Assembly (NCBI GenBank): GCA_046328115.1
Contig: JAXLXE010000003.1
Coordinates: forward strand, 890,756-954,755
Reading direction: 5' to 3'
Length of the DNA: 64,000 bases
Origin: JAXLXE01 sp046328115
Lineage (GTDB): Bacteria; Chloroflexota; UBA6077; JACCZL01
Below the pieces are notes generated by a model, which made no database searches, had not been told where the DNA came from, and saw nothing but the letters and a program-made list of their open reading frames with translations. Positions 16,047-24,843 of the stretch are shown one piece after another. The translations under genes and the position numbers were made by a program. Position 1 is the first letter of the stretch; each line of letters starts with the position of its first letter.

Positions 16047-16403
16047 TTGACAGAAGGCCCACTCCCACGGCACGCCACTGTAGCACTCTCGCCTCCGGAC
16101 CCATCCCGAACGGAGACATGCTACCATCCCCGGCAACCAACCGAGAAAACCCACGCGCCCCCCCGGAGTAACACCCGTGATCTATCAAACCACGACGCGC
16201 CGCCACTGGCCACCGGGGGAAAAAGGATTCCCACCAAGCGACCCGGCCTACGATTACGCGCACATCCAAACAGCCCTCCGGCAGCACCCACACATCCGTC
16301 CTCGCAGAGTCCCTCCATCCGCCAGCGCAGCGGAATCTGCGACGTACCAATGCGAATTAAGTCATAGCTCCACCCCCCATGCGGGAAACCTCCGTAGGCA
16401 CGC
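16047..16403. other. Non-coding stretch before the glycan locus
   Basis: About 360 nt of C-rich, visibly lower-GC DNA lie between the IS scraps and the first glycan gene. A TTGACA is present at 16047-16052, but no -10 box lies at usable distance. No ORF with family-like sequence, hairpin or RNA gene could be supported. Confidence 0.5.
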
Positions 16404-18338
16404 GTGACACCAAACGCGAGTCATGACGAACGCATCAATACTCTGACTGTCGAAGTGCGTTCGCTCGCTGCAAGAATCGCCGCCATCGAAGCACTATCCC
16501 ACGCAAGCACAGGCAGCAGCGAAGGCCACCCAGGCACTGCCCACTCCGCCGACACTCGCTCCCTAACACGTATGCGCAACGCGCCTCACACACACCTTCA
16601 GCTCCTCGTGGGCTCCTTACCTCTCTTCTGGTGCTCACTGTTCGTCTACCGCTATGCTGTCTCTGTACCGTTCTCCGACCAATGGTCGTACATCCGCTAC
16701 TTCGAGGCATGGTACGCCGGTTCGTTCTCACCTCTCATGTTCTTTCAGCAGCACAACGAACACCGCATTCTGTTCCCATTACTCGTCATGTTCCCCTTAG
16801 ACCTTCTAACCGGTCTGAACTTTAGAACTAGTCTCGTCGTGAACATATCGCTCATCGCATTCGTCCTCATCACGCTTCTCAAGAATCTCAGCGCAAGTCG
16901 CCTACCGTGGGGACTCAACCTCTTGCCTGCAGTCACCGTGGGACTCCTCATCTGCTCTCCGAGGCAAGGAGAGAATCTTCTATTCAGTTTCCAGACCACC
17001 ATGCTCATGTGTCTCGCGGGATCAACGGCCGCCCTGGCAAGTCTCTCTCGATCAATCAGACTTGATTGGACATTCGGCGCAGCCACTATCGCCGCAGTCA
17101 TCGCTTCGTATTCATTCGCGAGCGGCCTGCTCATCTGGCCTGCCGGTCTCATACTCATTACGTTACCGATCATCGAAAAACTTATCCAGCGCAATTTATC
17201 GTCACTGCAAGAATGCTATCCTTTTCTCTCCAGAATCGTCGCGTGGTGTGTTGTTGGCGGACTAACCGCGGCCACGTACTTTCTCGGCTGGCAACGACCG
17301 TCTCATTCAGGTGAAGTGGCTGATGGCTATGCTGGCATTCTGGAGAATATCCGATTCATGTCTGCGCTTCTCGGCGCCCCGTTCACGGCAGATCCGGCTG
17401 CCGCGACGTGGATCGGAGTCATCGCCTGCCTCACGTATATTGCAGTGGTTCTGGCCTACTTCGCCGGTTCCCTTCCTTGGACAAGAGAGGCGAGGCTTGG
17501 AATCACCCTAATCGCGTTTACCTTCGCATTCTCAGCAATGACCGCAATCGGCAGAACCGCCTTTGGCCTACCCTGGGCCATGACACCACGCTATATATCC
17601 TTCACAGAGTTCGCGATCGCTGGAGTCATCATGATTACGACATCAACGATGGCCGTTTCCAGGACAATGAGATCGTATGCCGTAGGGACGGTGCTCACCG
17701 TAGCATTAGCGATATCCTTCATTCCTAGCTACCAGTGGGGGGAACAATTCGGAAGGCAGTGGTTCAATCATCTCACTCTCGGAAAGTACTACCTTCGGAC
17801 AATCGACATCCAGCCCATGGACCGGATAGCCAGTCTTACTCAGGCGACTGATCTGGTCTATGCACGCCGACCGTTCCTCGAAGCACGGAGGCTCAGCATA
17901 TTTGGTGATCCTGTGGAGCTGAACAGCATTCGGATTCAGCAGCCTCAACCGAGCGCCCAAATCCAGTTTCACATCGACGTGGTCAACGATCAACCAGCGG
18001 CCGTGAGATGGCGCCAGGGAATTCCCATCGCCATCAAGGCGACCAGCGCAACCAGCCTAACCATTGCCGGATGGGCAGCATCCGCACCGGATGGGTCACA
18101 GAGTGTCTCGGATATATTTTTCATCCTCGACGATGTAACTCGGGTGCCGGTTGCCTACGGGATCAAGCGGCCAGACGTCGCACGTATGCTTGGAGTTCCT
18201 TGGACCGAGTCGTTCGGATTCGTTGCGTCACTAGATTTGGCCAGAATCGGCCCGGGGCAGCATTCAGTTGACTTTGTGATAGGAGATGCAACGAGATACA
18301 GCCGTTACCAGGATCGGCTCCTCATCCTCGTGGAATGA
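16404..18338 (+). CDS. Polytopic membrane protein of a surface-glycan locus
   Basis: From the GTG at 16404 the product has 644 residues. Residues of about 8-32 could form a short coiled coil. About ten hydrophobic helices follow from residue 62 to about 440, and the last 200 residues are a soluble, beta-rich domain. An early extracellular loop has FSDQWSYIRYFEAW and QQHNEHRILFP, acidic/aromatic and His motifs like those of GT-C-type glycosyltransferases and O-antigen-type membrane proteins. A start at ATG 16572, just before the first helix, is also possible. The stop overlaps the next ATG. Codon and base composition are clearly less GC-rich than the neighbours, suggesting transfer. No specific activity can be named. 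Confidence 0.6.
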   Translation: MTPNASHDERINTLTVEVRSLAARIAAIEALSHASTGSSEGHPGTAHSADTRSLTRMRNAPHTHLQLLVGSLPLFWCSLFVYRYAVSVPFSDQWSYIRYFEAWYAGSFSPLMFFQQHNEHRILFPLLVMFPLDLLTGLNFRTSLVVNISLIAFVLITLLKNLSASRLPWGLNLLPAVTVGLLICSPRQGENLLFSFQTTMLMCLAGSTAALASLSRSIRLDWTFGAATIAAVIASYSFASGLLIWPAGLILITLPIIEKLIQRNLSSLQECYPFLSRIVAWCVVGGLTAATYFLGWQRPSHSGEVADGYAGILENIRFMSALLGAPFTADPAAATWIGVIACLTYIAVVLAYFAGSLPWTREARLGITLIAFTFAFSAMTAIGRTAFGLPWAMTPRYISFTEFAIAGVIMITTSTMAVSRTMRSYAVGTVLTVALAISFIPSYQWGEQFGRQWFNHLTLGKYYLRTIDIQPMDRIASLTQATDLVYARRPFLEARRLSIFGDPVELNSIRIQQPQPSAQIQFHIDVVNDQPAAVRWRQGIPIAIKATSATSLTIAGWAASAPDGSQSVSDIFFILDDVTRVPVAYGIKRPDVARMLGVPWTESFGFVASLDLARIGPGQHSVDFVIGDATRYSRYQDRLLILVE

Positions 18339-18574
18339 GTCCTATGCTTGCCATCACCGGGCCTGCTCCTCACGACATCGCGAGCAGCTTACGTGACCGA
18401 CTAGGGGCCAGAGTGCACCAGGAACCCCTCGCGGCGTGGCGGCAAAGCGAACAACTAATCGCGCTTCGGCAACTCGTGGCGAAGTCGCCTCGCCGACCGC
18501 TTTCTAGGCTGTACGTTGATTCCGGTCGCCGATGCCGGAGGCTCACGCTGCACGCGCCCGCGCGCGACGATTGA
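18335..18574 (+). CDS. Small hypothetical protein (79 residues)
   Basis: The ATG overlaps the preceding stop (ATGA), and the stop lies one base before the next likely GTG, so spacing is operon-like. The product begins MLAITGPAPHDIASSLRDRL and becomes Arg-rich toward the end. I do not recognise it. It could be a genuine small gene or a leftover of a longer gene lost at the boundary between the low-GC and high-GC segments. The Arg-rich end looks like random GC-rich frame. Confidence 0.3.
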   Translation: MSPMLAITGPAPHDIASSLRDRLGARVHQEPLAAWRQSEQLIALRQLVAKSPRRPLSRLYVDSGRRCRRLTLHAPARDD

Positions 18575-18575
18575 T

Positions 18576-19664
18576 GTGCCCACCCACGTGACAGTCGTCA
18601 TCACCGGTGGTGCCGGATTCGTTGGCGCCGCCATCTCGATCGCCATCAAGCGCCGCTGGTCAGAGCGCGCCGTCATCGCCTTTGACAGCCTGCACCGCCG
18701 TGGCTCTGAGCTCAACCTGCCTCGGCTCGCCGAGGCAGGTGTGTCGTTCATGCACGGCGATGTCCGGTGCGAGGAAGACCTGGACCTCGTTCCTGGCCCG
18801 CTATCGCTCCTGATCGACTGCGCGGCGGAACCCTCCGTCACGGCCGCTTACACACAGTCCCCCCGCGCGGTCCTGACCACCAACCTGGGCGGCACCATCA
18901 ACTGTTTGGAGCGCGCGCGTCGCGATCGATGCGACGTGGTTCTGCTGTCCACCAGCCGCGTGTACTCCATCCCCGCCTTGCGCGGGCTTCCCCTGGTCGA
19001 GGCTCACACCCGGCTCGCGATGTCCCACACCGAAGCCGTGCCCGGCGCCTCAGATCGCGGCATCTCTGAAGCGTTCCCCGTTGGCCAACACTGCTCACTC
19101 TACGGAGCCAGCAAGCTCGCCTCCGAGCTACTACTGGCCGAGTACGCCGCGATGTACGACTTCAGGTTCCTGGTGAATCGGTGTGGCGTTATCGCCGGTC
19201 CAGGCCAGTTTGCCCGCTCCGATCAAGGGGTTTTTGCGCTCTGGATGTTGCGCCACATGCAGTCGCGCCCGCTTCGGTACATCGGTTGGGGAGGCACCGG
19301 TCTCCAGGTGCGCGATCTGCTCCACGTGGAGGATCTCGTGGACCTGCTGCTGCTCCAGACCGGCGAGATGGAGCGGCACAATGGCAAGACGTACAACGTG
19401 GGCGGCGGCGTGCGCGGCAGCCTCTCTCTGCGCGAAACCACCGAGCTTTGCCATGCCATCACCGGCAACGCGCTGGATCTGGCCTCGGAGCCAACGACGC
19501 ACCCCGCCGACATCCCGTATTATGTCACCGACTTCAGCCAGCTCAGCCGCGCCACGGGATGGACTCCCCGCCGTTCACCTGAGGAGATCTTGCGAGACAT
19601 CCACGCATGGATCACCGGCCTCTCGCCCCAAGAGCTCGCCGTGCTGGATCCGGGCGCCTCGTGA
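18576..19664 (+). CDS. NAD-dependent epimerase/dehydratase (SDR), CDP-paratose-epimerase-like
   Basis: This extended short-chain dehydrogenase has about 362 residues. A Rossmann dinucleotide motif (VITGGAGFVGAA) lies right after the start, STSRVYS in mid-protein, the catalytic pair in SLYGASK, and a C-terminal substrate region with GWGGTGLQVRDLLHVEDLVD. That block is typical of CDP-paratose/CDP-tyvelose epimerases acting on nucleotide-linked deoxysugars. The GTG at 18576 or the GTG at 18588 is the likely start. A TTG at 18516 would add a non-homologous tail. It is followed within 7 nt by a second SDR of the same family, so the two probably act on one nucleotide sugar for the glycan built by the neighbouring transferases. 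Confidence 0.75.
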   Translation: MPTHVTVVITGGAGFVGAAISIAIKRRWSERAVIAFDSLHRRGSELNLPRLAEAGVSFMHGDVRCEEDLDLVPGPLSLLIDCAAEPSVTAAYTQSPRAVLTTNLGGTINCLERARRDRCDVVLLSTSRVYSIPALRGLPLVEAHTRLAMSHTEAVPGASDRGISEAFPVGQHCSLYGASKLASELLLAEYAAMYDFRFLVNRCGVIAGPGQFARSDQGVFALWMLRHMQSRPLRYIGWGGTGLQVRDLLHVEDLVDLLLLQTGEMERHNGKTYNVGGGVRGSLSLRETTELCHAITGNALDLASEPTTHPADIPYYVTDFSQLSRATGWTPRRSPEEILRDIHAWITGLSPQELAVLDPGAS

Positions 19665-19671
19665 GCACGCA

Positions 19672-20727
19672 ATGACACAGAGACTGCTCATCACCGGCAG
19701 TACGGGTCTCATCGGCTCGGAAGCCGCCACCTACTTCGGTACCCGGGGGTGGCAGGTCACGGGCGTGGATAACAACATGCGCCGCGAATTCTTCGGCGCT
19801 GACGGAGACACCACTGCGAACCATCGACGCCTGGTGTCCACCACACCCAGCTATGTTCACCGCCCGCTGGACATACGCGATCGCGCAGCGATGATGACCC
19901 TGGTGGCAGAGTTACGGCCCAAGCTCATCATCCACTGTGCCGCTCAGCCGTCGCACGACCTCGCGGCGCGCCGACCGTTCGACGACTTTGACATCAACGC
20001 CACCGGCACGCTCAACCTGCTTGAGGCTGCGCGCCAGGCGTGCCCGGAGAGCCCCTTCATCTTCATGAGCACCAACAAGGTGTATGGAGACGCGCCTAAC
20101 GAGCTTCCGCTCCGGGAGCTGTCCACGCGGTATGACTACGCGCGGCCGGAGGACGCCCACGGCGTCGCCGAGTCCATGCGGGTAGATGCCACCACCCATA
20201 GCCTCTTTGGCGTGAGCAAGCTGGCCGCGGATGCCATGGTCCAGGAATATGGGCGGTACTTCGGCATGCCCACGGTCTGCCTCCGTGCGGGCTGCATGAC
20301 CGGTCCCCAGCACAGTAGCGCGGAGCTGCACGGCTTTCTGGCGTACGTAGCACGCGCTGTTGCCGAAAAGCGCACCTATCGCATCTTTGGGTATCTGGGC
20401 AAGCAGGTGCGCGACAATATCCACGCCTTTGATCTCTGCACGTTCTTCGAGCAGTTCTTCGATGCCCCCCGGGCCGGCGCCGTCTACAACATCGGTGGCG
20501 GCCGCGCCAACAGCATCAGCGTGCTAGAAGCGCTCGACCAGTTTGGCCAACTCCTCGGCATCCAGCCTTCGACGGAGTACGTGCCCCAGAACAGAACCGG
20601 TGACCACATCTGCTACATCAGCGACCTCAGGCGGCTCAAAACCGACTACCCTCAATGGGGCATCACCAGGTCGCTGCCAGAGATCCTTGAGGAGCTAGCC
20701 GCGGCTGCGAGGGCGCAGGCCGCCTGA
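19672..20727 (+). CDS. CDP-paratose 2-epimerase-family SDR
   Basis: This 351-residue protein has GSTGLIGSEA at the N-terminus, STNKVYGDAPN, then HSLFGVSKLAAD, where the usual catalytic Tyr is Phe. RAGCMTGPQHS, GKQVRDNIHAFDL and YNIGGGRANSISVLE follow. The last block and the overall order match the RfbE-like branch (CDP-paratose to CDP-tyvelose). The Phe may be normal for this sub-branch, but then the redox chemistry must differ from textbook SDRs. The start ATG at 19672 lies 7 nt after the first SDR; the TGATG junction couples it to the glycosyltransferase downstream. Confidence 0.78.
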   Translation: MTQRLLITGSTGLIGSEAATYFGTRGWQVTGVDNNMRREFFGADGDTTANHRRLVSTTPSYVHRPLDIRDRAAMMTLVAELRPKLIIHCAAQPSHDLAARRPFDDFDINATGTLNLLEAARQACPESPFIFMSTNKVYGDAPNELPLRELSTRYDYARPEDAHGVAESMRVDATTHSLFGVSKLAADAMVQEYGRYFGMPTVCLRAGCMTGPQHSSAELHGFLAYVARAVAEKRTYRIFGYLGKQVRDNIHAFDLCTFFEQFFDAPRAGAVYNIGGGRANSISVLEALDQFGQLLGIQPSTEYVPQNRTGDHICYISDLRRLKTDYPQWGITRSLPEILEELAAAARAQAA

Positions 20728-21509
20728 TGCTCCTCTCCGTCGTGATGCCCGCGCGAAACGAGGAAGGCTCGCTCGCGGCAACCGTGCACGACCTGACCAC
20801 CACGCTTGACGCGGACGGAATCCCCTTTGAGCTCATCGTTGTCGATGACGGCAGCACGGATGAGACCGCCGACATCGCGCAGTCGCTCGGCAGAGCGGAT
20901 CCACGCGTCCGGTACGTCCGCAACGGTCCACCCCACGGCTTCGGTCGCGCCGTGCGCGCCGGACTCGACGCGTTCACCGGAGACGCCGTCGTTGTCATGA
21001 TGAGCGATGGCTCCGATTCTCCGCGGGACGTCGTCCGCTACTACCGCGTACTTCGCGACGATGCCGACTGTGCCTTCGGATCCCGATTCCTTAGCCAGAG
21101 CCAGTTGGTCAACTACCCATTGGTCAAGCTGCTGCTAAATCGGATCGCAAATACCGGTATCGCGATTCTCTTTGGCCTCCGGTATGACGACGTCACGAAC
21201 GCCTTCAAAGGCTACCGCCGCTTCGTGGTGGACGGCTGTCGTCCGCTGGTATCGCCCCACTTCAACTTCACGGTTGAGCTACCGCTCAAGGCGATCACGC
21301 GCGGCTTCAGCTATCGTGTCCTACCCATCTCATGGACCGATCGCAGCGAGGGGACGTCCCATTTCCGGATCAAGGAAATGGGCAGCCGGTACATCCACAT
21401 CGTCCTCAGCATCTTCCTGGAGTTCCTGCTCACCCGCGAAGACGTCAGCTACCCGCATTCGCGGATAGCCCAGGATCGCCGTGCCTGGCGCGAGCGCGCG
21501 GGGATATGA
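20727..21509 (+). CDS. Family 2 glycosyltransferase (DPM1/GtrB-like)
   Basis: This 260-residue cytoplasmic GT-A enzyme begins SVVMPARNEEGSL. It has the nucleotide-binding VVDDGSTDET, MSDGSDSP at the DXD position, and a C-terminal WTDRSEGTSHFRIKEMG resembling the SRxxGxSKF region of polyprenyl-phosphate sugar transferases. Without C-terminal membrane helices it resembles DPM1. It probably moves a sugar from a nucleotide donor to a lipid phosphate for use by the polytopic membrane protein at the start of the locus. The ATG shares its A with the preceding TGA, and its own stop overlaps the methyltransferase start. Confidence 0.85.
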   Translation: MLLSVVMPARNEEGSLAATVHDLTTTLDADGIPFELIVVDDGSTDETADIAQSLGRADPRVRYVRNGPPHGFGRAVRAGLDAFTGDAVVVMMSDGSDSPRDVVRYYRVLRDDADCAFGSRFLSQSQLVNYPLVKLLLNRIANTGIAILFGLRYDDVTNAFKGYRRFVVDGCRPLVSPHFNFTVELPLKAITRGFSYRVLPISWTDRSEGTSHFRIKEMGSRYIHIVLSIFLEFLLTREDVSYPHSRIAQDRRAWRERAGI

Positions 21510-22213
21510 GCAAGCCTGCGGGCGAATCTGAGAATCAGACCGCGCTGACGAATCGTCTCCATAGCATGTACGGACGGCGCTTCCCCGAGCAGGAGCGCGC
21601 AGCCCGGCTCGCCATGTGGCGCGTCTTGTGCCGTGGGTTCTTTCAACGCTACGTGGACCCCTCGTGGACGGTGCTTGACCTCGCGGCCGGTCAATGCGAG
21701 TTCATCAACAACATCACCGCCGCCAGACGAATCGCGGTGGACGCAAATAGGACGCTACCTGAGTTCGCGGCCACGGGCGTGGAGTCCATCATCGCGCTGA
21801 GCACCGACCTCTCCACCATTGACCCGGGCACTGTGGACTGCGTCTTCACCAGCAATTTCTTCGAGCACCTACCCACGCGCGAGTCATTACTGATCACGCT
21901 ATCGGAAGTACGCAAGGTGCTCCGGCCAACCGGTCGACTGCTCGTGCTCCAGCCAAATATCCGGTACACGGGCGCTGCGTACTGGGACTTCTTGGATCAC
22001 CAGCTTCCTTTGACCGAGCAATCGCTGGTCGAAGCGCTTGAACTGTCCGGCTTCACGCCGGTTGAGCTGATCCCCAGGTTCCTGCCCTACACCACGAAGA
22101 GTCGGCTGCCCAAGAGTCCCTGGCTCATCGAGTTGTACCTGCGCATTCCGCTCGCATGGCGACTCCTCGGCCAACAGACCTGGGTAGTCGCCCAGCCTAC
22201 CCCCGCGGGCTGA
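21506..22213 (+). CDS. SAM-dependent class I methyltransferase
   Basis: The product has 235 residues. The start ATG at 21506 overlaps the glycosyltransferase stop (ATGA). The SAM site is VLDLAAGQCEFI, with the acidic end of strand 2 in AVDANRT. The strand 4 motif CVFTSNFFEHLP fits a methyltransferase type 11/23 fold, followed by VLRPTGRLLVLQPN. Its place suggests methylation of a sugar or lipid-linked glycan intermediate. The long frame opening upstream at 21332 overlaps the glycosyltransferase and was not used. A weak GTCGCG/CGCGAC stem follows at 22223-22239. Confidence 0.82.
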   Translation: MSKPAGESENQTALTNRLHSMYGRRFPEQERAARLAMWRVLCRGFFQRYVDPSWTVLDLAAGQCEFINNITAARRIAVDANRTLPEFAATGVESIIALSTDLSTIDPGTVDCVFTSNFFEHLPTRESLLITLSEVRKVLRPTGRLLVLQPNIRYTGAAYWDFLDHQLPLTEQSLVEALELSGFTPVELIPRFLPYTTKSRLPKSPWLIELYLRIPLAWRLLGQQTWVVAQPTPAG

Positions 22214-22329
22214 TTTGCCCGCGTCGCGGACATCGCGACCGCGGCTATCATGGGGCACCCGGACGGTGTGACCTCCGGTAGCCATCACGCAGCGATCGAA
22301 CCCAACGCCCAAGGAGAAAGCCCCACGTC

Positions 22330-23265
22330 ATGCAGATCTCTCTCATCATGCGCAGCGGCAACAACGGTGGGTCCGGCGCGGATAGCGCGCTGCCCTGGAC
22401 CACACTCCGCGACATGGCACTCCTCGCCGAGGACATCGGCGTGGACACCATCGCCGCGCCGGACCACCTCCTGTTCCGCAACGCGCCACCGACGGTCGTT
22501 CTGCCGGAGGGCGTGACCCGCGGCAACTGGGAATGCTTCCAGATGCTCACGGCGATCGCCGCGCTCACCAAGCGGGTCACCCTGCTCCCCCTCGTAGCCT
22601 GTACCAGCTTCCGCAACCCGGCGCTCCTGGCGAAGATGGCGGACACGCTGGATGAGATCAGCGGTGGCCGCCTGCTGCTGGGCCTGGGTGCCGGGTGGCA
22701 CGAGCCGGAGTACGCGGCGTACGGATTCCCCTTCGACCACCGCGTCAGCCGGTTCGAGGAGGCCCTCCAGATCATCCTCCCCATGCTGAAGGGTGAGTCC
22801 GTCACGTTCAGCGGACAGTACTACTCCGTCACCGACTGTAAGCTCGTTCCTCGCGGCCCCCGGCCGGCGGGCCCGCCCATCTGGATCGGCGCGCGGATGC
22901 CCCGCATGCTGGGCATCGTCGCCAGGTACGCGGACGCGTACAACACTGATCAGCTTCTTGACGTGAGCACCCCCCAGACGGCGGCGGACCTCCTCAAAAT
23001 CGTGGACGACGCCTGCCGCGAACATGGCCGCGATCCGGCCACCATGCGGAAGACCTCCGGCGCCTGGCTAGGCATGCCCGGCGTGGAGGACGTTCCCGGC
23101 GGCCCCCCACGCGTGATGCTCCAGGGCTCCACCCAGGAGATCGTGGACAAGCTCGCCGGTTACGCCGCGCTCGGCATTGACCACTTCACCTTCTGGATGC
23201 TCCCCTGGACCATGAAGTCCATTGAGCGCCTCGCGCCGATCGTGGAGGCCGCCCACAAGCTCTAG
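22330..23265 (+). CDS. LLM-class flavin/F420-dependent oxidoreductase
   Basis: This 311-residue luciferase-like TIM barrel starts at ATG with AAGGAG 13 nt upstream. It has the N-terminal LAEDIGVDTIAAPDH strand, ISGGRLLLGLGAGWHEPEY (the family signature), RFEEALQII, and GPPIWIGARMPRMLGIVARYADAYN. These match F420-dependent LLM enzymes. It probably reduces or oxidises a small organic substrate with F420H2/F420 or FMN. It lies between glycan genes, but a direct link to glycan synthesis is not evident. Confidence 0.88.
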   Translation: MQISLIMRSGNNGGSGADSALPWTTLRDMALLAEDIGVDTIAAPDHLLFRNAPPTVVLPEGVTRGNWECFQMLTAIAALTKRVTLLPLVACTSFRNPALLAKMADTLDEISGGRLLLGLGAGWHEPEYAAYGFPFDHRVSRFEEALQIILPMLKGESVTFSGQYYSVTDCKLVPRGPRPAGPPIWIGARMPRMLGIVARYADAYNTDQLLDVSTPQTAADLLKIVDDACREHGRDPATMRKTSGAWLGMPGVEDVPGGPPRVMLQGSTQEIVDKLAGYAALGIDHFTFWMLPWTMKSIERLAPIVEAAHKL

Positions 23266-23313
23266 CTTTTGCCAGGGGCGGAACTGCGCACTAAAGGGGG
23301 GGACGAACGCACC

Positions 23314-24720
23314 ATGCGGATAGCCCAGTTCTCGCCGCCGTTCGCGGACTGGAGCGCCGCCACGGTCGCCCGCGATCGTGTCGGCGCACTGGCGCGACTC
23401 GGTGTCGACTGCCGCCTGTTCATCATCTCCCAAGGGCCATCTCCGGATCCGGACAATCCACTCTTCCGCTACGCGGAACCGTTCGTTGACCCCGAATCGA
23501 CCGTCGCGGCACTGCGCCAATATGACCCAGACTGGACCATCGCCGCGCTAGGTGGCAGCCTGCCCATTCCCCAGCAGGTCGCGCTGGCAAAGCGCAGCGC
23601 GCCAGAGGCCCGCATCATTCTCGACTGCCATGCAAGCGACCCCACGTACCTGCGGCAATTCATCCAGCCGGACGTATTGGAGAGCACGGCCGCCATGATC
23701 GCTCCAGCCCCGTCGTGGGCCTGGCTCCTGAGCCAGGTGGTACCGCCCGGCTTCCCCATCGGCGTCGCACGCATCGGCGCGGACCCACGTTTTGCCTCGG
23801 AGCCCCCACCGGTCTCCCGACCCGCGAAACCCATCGTGCTCTGGGTGGGGCGGCTGGACCTGGTGAAGAACTGGCGCCTGATGATCGACATCTGTGCGCG
23901 CGTGTCTGAGCGGATTGACGTGACATTCCGAATCCTCTGCGACCGGTCTCAACTCCCAGAGCTCGTCCGGGAGGCCGATTCTCTCATCAAGTCACGTGGC
24001 CTGCGCGCGCATGTGCAGTGGCCGGGCACCGTTCCGCACAGGGAGATGCCGCGCGAATACGCAGCCGTCGCAGCGTCCGGCGGCTGCATGCTCGTGACCA
24101 CCCTCTCGGAAGGATTCGGCCTGGCCATCCACGAGGCCATGGCCGGCGGATGCCCGGTGGTGGCCGGCGCCGCTCGGTCGGTCGTAGACGCCGTTCGTCC
24201 TGGTGAGACGGGCTGGCTGTACCCAATCAACAACGCGGAGGCCGCCGCCGAGGCGATCGTCGGTCTCGTGACGGGAGAGATTCCCCGTGAACGCATCACT
24301 CGCGAGGCGACAGCCTTCGCCGCGAACCACACGCCCGAAGCTGGGGCCCGCGACCTGCTGAGATTGCTCGGGACACCGCTCGAGTCGTGGCCCAGGCCGG
24401 AGCTACCAGACTACAGCCGAGACCAGCTGGTAGAGCAGCTCCGCGCGCTGTGGATCCAGGCGGCGGTCCTTGGAACAGCCGTCACCCAGGAGCGGGACAC
24501 AGTGCAGTGGCTCCACCAGGAGGTCGCAAAACGGGATGAAACCGTGGCCTGGCTACACGGGGAGGTGGCCCAACGTGATGAGACCGTGCGCTGGCTGCAC
24601 GGTGAGGTGGCGCAGCGCGATGCGTCGATCCGCTCACTGCACGGCGAGATCGCCCGTCGCGACGCCACCATAGGCGAGCTCGTCGGCGAATCCACGAGCG
24701 GCGACGTGCAAGGCCACTAG
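23314..24720 (+). CDS. GT-B glycosyltransferase (group 1) with heptad-repeat tail
   Basis: The likely start is the ATG at 23314 (MRIAQFSPPFADW), after AAAGGGGGGG; the frame opens 45 nt earlier. The product has 468 residues. The C-terminal Rossmann domain has LWVGRLDLVKNWRLM and the nucleotide-sugar-binding EGFGLAIHEAMAGGCPVV. From about residue 388 the protein switches to five 14-residue units of the type RDETVxWLHGEVAQ. These form a coiled coil that is not part of the catalytic fold and may mediate oligomerisation or membrane or partner docking. Confidence 0.85.
   Translation: MRIAQFSPPFADWSAATVARDRVGALARLGVDCRLFIISQGPSPDPDNPLFRYAEPFVDPESTVAALRQYDPDWTIAALGGSLPIPQQVALAKRSAPEARIILDCHASDPTYLRQFIQPDVLESTAAMIAPAPSWAWLLSQVVPPGFPIGVARIGADPRFASEPPPVSRPAKPIVLWVGRLDLVKNWRLMIDICARVSERIDVTFRILCDRSQLPELVREADSLIKSRGLRAHVQWPGTVPHREMPREYAAVAASGGCMLVTTLSEGFGLAIHEAMAGGCPVVAGAARSVVDAVRPGETGWLYPINNAEAAAEAIVGLVTGEIPRERITREATAFAANHTPEAGARDLLRLLGTPLESWPRPELPDYSRDQLVEQLRALWIQAAVLGTAVTQERDTVQWLHQEVAKRDETVAWLHGEVAQRDETVRWLHGEVAQRDASIRSLHGEIARRDATIGELVGESTSGDVQGH
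24487..24690 (+). repeat. Five 14-residue coding repeats (coiled coil) in the GT-B tail
   Basis: Units run RDTVQWLHQEVAK, RDETVAWLHGEVAQ, RDETVRWLHGEVAQ, RDASIRSLHGEIAR, RDATIGELVGE. Each is two heptads, with hydrophobics at V/I, L and V/I. The 42-nt period is plain in the DNA (TGGCTxCACGGxGAGGTGGC). Confidence 0.8.
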
Positions 24721-24770
24721 CTTCCAACCGAGCTCGCCCACGTTGAGGGTGCGTCAAGCTCCGACGAGAA

Positions 24771-24800
24771 TTGACAGCTCGCCGGGCTCGGGCCTAGACT
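24771..24800 (+). promoter_or_regulatory. Promoter of the dienelactone hydrolase gene
   Basis: TTGACA (24771-24776) and TAGACT (24795-24800) are 18 nt apart and about 44 nt upstream of the hydrolase ATG. The -35 box is perfect. A strong AGAGGAGG ribosome site follows. Confidence 0.7.
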
Positions 24801-24843
24801 CCCGCGCGCCCGGGCGGCGCACGTCCAAGAGGAGGGGCCCAGC

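Noticed and set aside
16047..16081. TTGACA with TAGCAC as a promoter for the membrane-protein gene
   Set aside because: The spacing is 28 nt, too long for a sigma-70 promoter.
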